DNA from: an uncultured Clostridia bacterium
Lineage (GTDB): Bacteria > Bacillota > Clostridia > Christensenellales > Borkfalkiaceae
Direction of reading: 5' to 3'
Assembly: GCA_900548845.1 (NCBI GenBank)
Contig: URMI01000085.1
Location: forward strand, 1 to 5,780
DNA length: 5,780 bases
In this document: one piece after another, positions 5,525-5,780 of the stretch
How positions within the stretch are numbered: position 1 is the stretch's first letter
Layout of the letters: every line of letters begins with the position of its first letter
Program-made: the position numbers and the translations under genes
The notes under the pieces: generated by a model
What the model saw: only the letters and a program-made list of their open reading frames with translations
What the model was told of the DNA's origin: nothing
Database searches by the model: none

Positions 5525-5569
5525 AGGGCTCCCGCGCAGATGCGAAGCAGATGTGTGGGAAGAGGAGCA

Positions 5570-5587
5570 GCGCGGTCTCTACCGCGC
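5570..5587. repeat. Hairpin between the two repeat copies
   Basis: GCGCGGT (5570-5576) pairs perfectly with ACCGCGC (5581-5587) around CTCT. It starts two bases after the end of repeat copy 1. GTCTC at 5575-5579 could instead pair with GAGAC at 5588-5592, a mutually exclusive alternative. No function can be assigned. Confidence 0.6.
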
Positions 5588-5665
5588 GAGACGGTGTCAT
5601 GCCATTCGACGCGTACGCCGCTGATGAGACTGAGGGAGTATTTGCCGGACTTTCGCCCCCGTCTT

Positions 5666-5755
5666 AGCCCTCCCTGTGTAAGGGGCGAGAAAGCGCTTTC
5701 TTGTCTTTCAGGGTTCCCACAAAAATCGCGTAGCGAGTTTTGTGGGAAGAGGAGC
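5666..5755. repeat. Structured intergenic repeat, copy 2 (short form)
   Basis: It has the same left box as copy 1 (CCCT-GTGTA-AGGG hairpin, 5672-5684) and continues through a 12-base palindrome GAAAGCGCTTTC (5689-5700). It then goes almost directly into the shared TTTCAGGG (5706-5713), without copy 1's two extra hairpins. The right hairpin is TTCCCACAAAA (5714-5724) with TTTTGTGGGAA (5738-5748), 11 perfect pairs. After an A-G mismatch, TCGC/GCGA (5726-5729/5733-5736) cap it around GTA. The last 15 bases (5741-5755) are identical to 5554-5568. Confidence 0.75.
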
Positions 5756-5780
5756 GGCAGGCATATAAGGTCATGCGGCA

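Larger units (their letters stand above)
5422..5568. repeat. Structured intergenic repeat, copy 1 (long form)
   Basis: Its left box, 5422-5460, matches copy 2 (5666-5704) at 33 of 39 positions and contains the hairpin CCCCT-GTGTA-AGGGG (5427-5441). Its right part, 5521-5568, matches 5706-5755 at both ends (TTTCAGGG and a 15-base identical end at 5554-5568). Between these ends is a variable hairpin: TCCCGCGCA 5530-5538 pairs with TGTGTGGGA 5552-5560, using two G-U pairs, and TGC/GCA cap it. About 60 extra bases (5461-5520) hold two further hairpins that copy 2 lacks. Orientation cannot be decided. It resembles, from memory, CCTCCC...GTGTAAGGG intergenic repeats of Clostridia; function is unknown. 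Confidence 0.75.
5405..5780. other. Gene-free intergenic region made largely of hairpin repeats
   Basis: About 375 bases to the window end have no open frame resembling a protein, no recognisable tRNA or rRNA and no clear promoter. The stretch is dense in inverted repeats: a two-copy structured repeat (5422-5568 and 5666-5755) and a separate hairpin between them. The next gene must lie beyond the window. Confidence 0.75.

Noticed and set aside
5422..5755. CRISPR array
   Set aside because: There are only two imperfect, long, internally palindromic copies, with no regular short repeat-spacer pattern and no cas genes in view.

Overview
The window is a ribosomal-protein, secretion and RNA-polymerase gene cluster of a Gram-positive bacterium: the end of the spc operon followed by the alpha operon, all on the + strand. 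Gene order is secY (3' end only), adk, map, infA, rpmJ, then rpsM, rpsK, rpsD, rpoA, rplQ. The base composition is GC-rich, Shine-Dalgarno sites are strong (GGAGG type), rpsD lies inside the alpha operon (in Bacillus it lies elsewhere), and Adk, S4 and L36 all carry zinc-type cysteine sets. L17 is enlarged to 168 residues. Together these suggest a fairly GC-rich member of the Clostridia (Bacillota), possibly an uncultured gut lineage. This placement is inference from gene content and remembered family features, not from a search.

Bases 1-2159 hold the first transcription unit: the SecY translocon C-terminus, adenylate kinase, type I methionine aminopeptidase, initiation factor IF-1 and ribosomal protein L36. 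rpmJ (L36) is only 38 codons but is clearly present. No convincing terminator follows it, so readthrough into the next unit is possible.

Bases 2160-2436 are a 277-base non-coding stretch. It contains a near-ideal sigma-A-type promoter (TTGACA, 18-base spacer, TGC-TATAAT extended -10) and a predicted leader of about 200 nt. The leader starts with a long hairpin (16 pairs, one mismatch), may hold two further helices, and ends in an A-rich tract before the rpsM ribosome binding site. The alpha operon therefore seems to have its own strong promoter and a structured leader, a good candidate for ribosomal-protein feedback control.

Bases 2437-5336 hold rpsM (S13), rpsK (S11), rpsD (S4), rpoA (RNA polymerase alpha) and rplQ (L17), tightly packed and each with a good ribosome binding site. 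A textbook intrinsic terminator (12-bp stem, 4-nt loop, T-rich tail) at 5368-5404 ends the operon.

Bases 5405-5780 have no recognisable gene. They contain two related copies of a structured intergenic repeat (about 5422-5568 and 5666-5755). Both have a CCCT-GTGTA-AGGG hairpin at the left and a variable-sequence hairpin at the right. The variable hairpin differs in sequence between the copies but keeps its pairing. Copy 1 has about 60 extra bases carrying two more hairpins. This repeat and the rpsM leader are the least ordinary parts of the window; the coding genes are conserved housekeeping genes.
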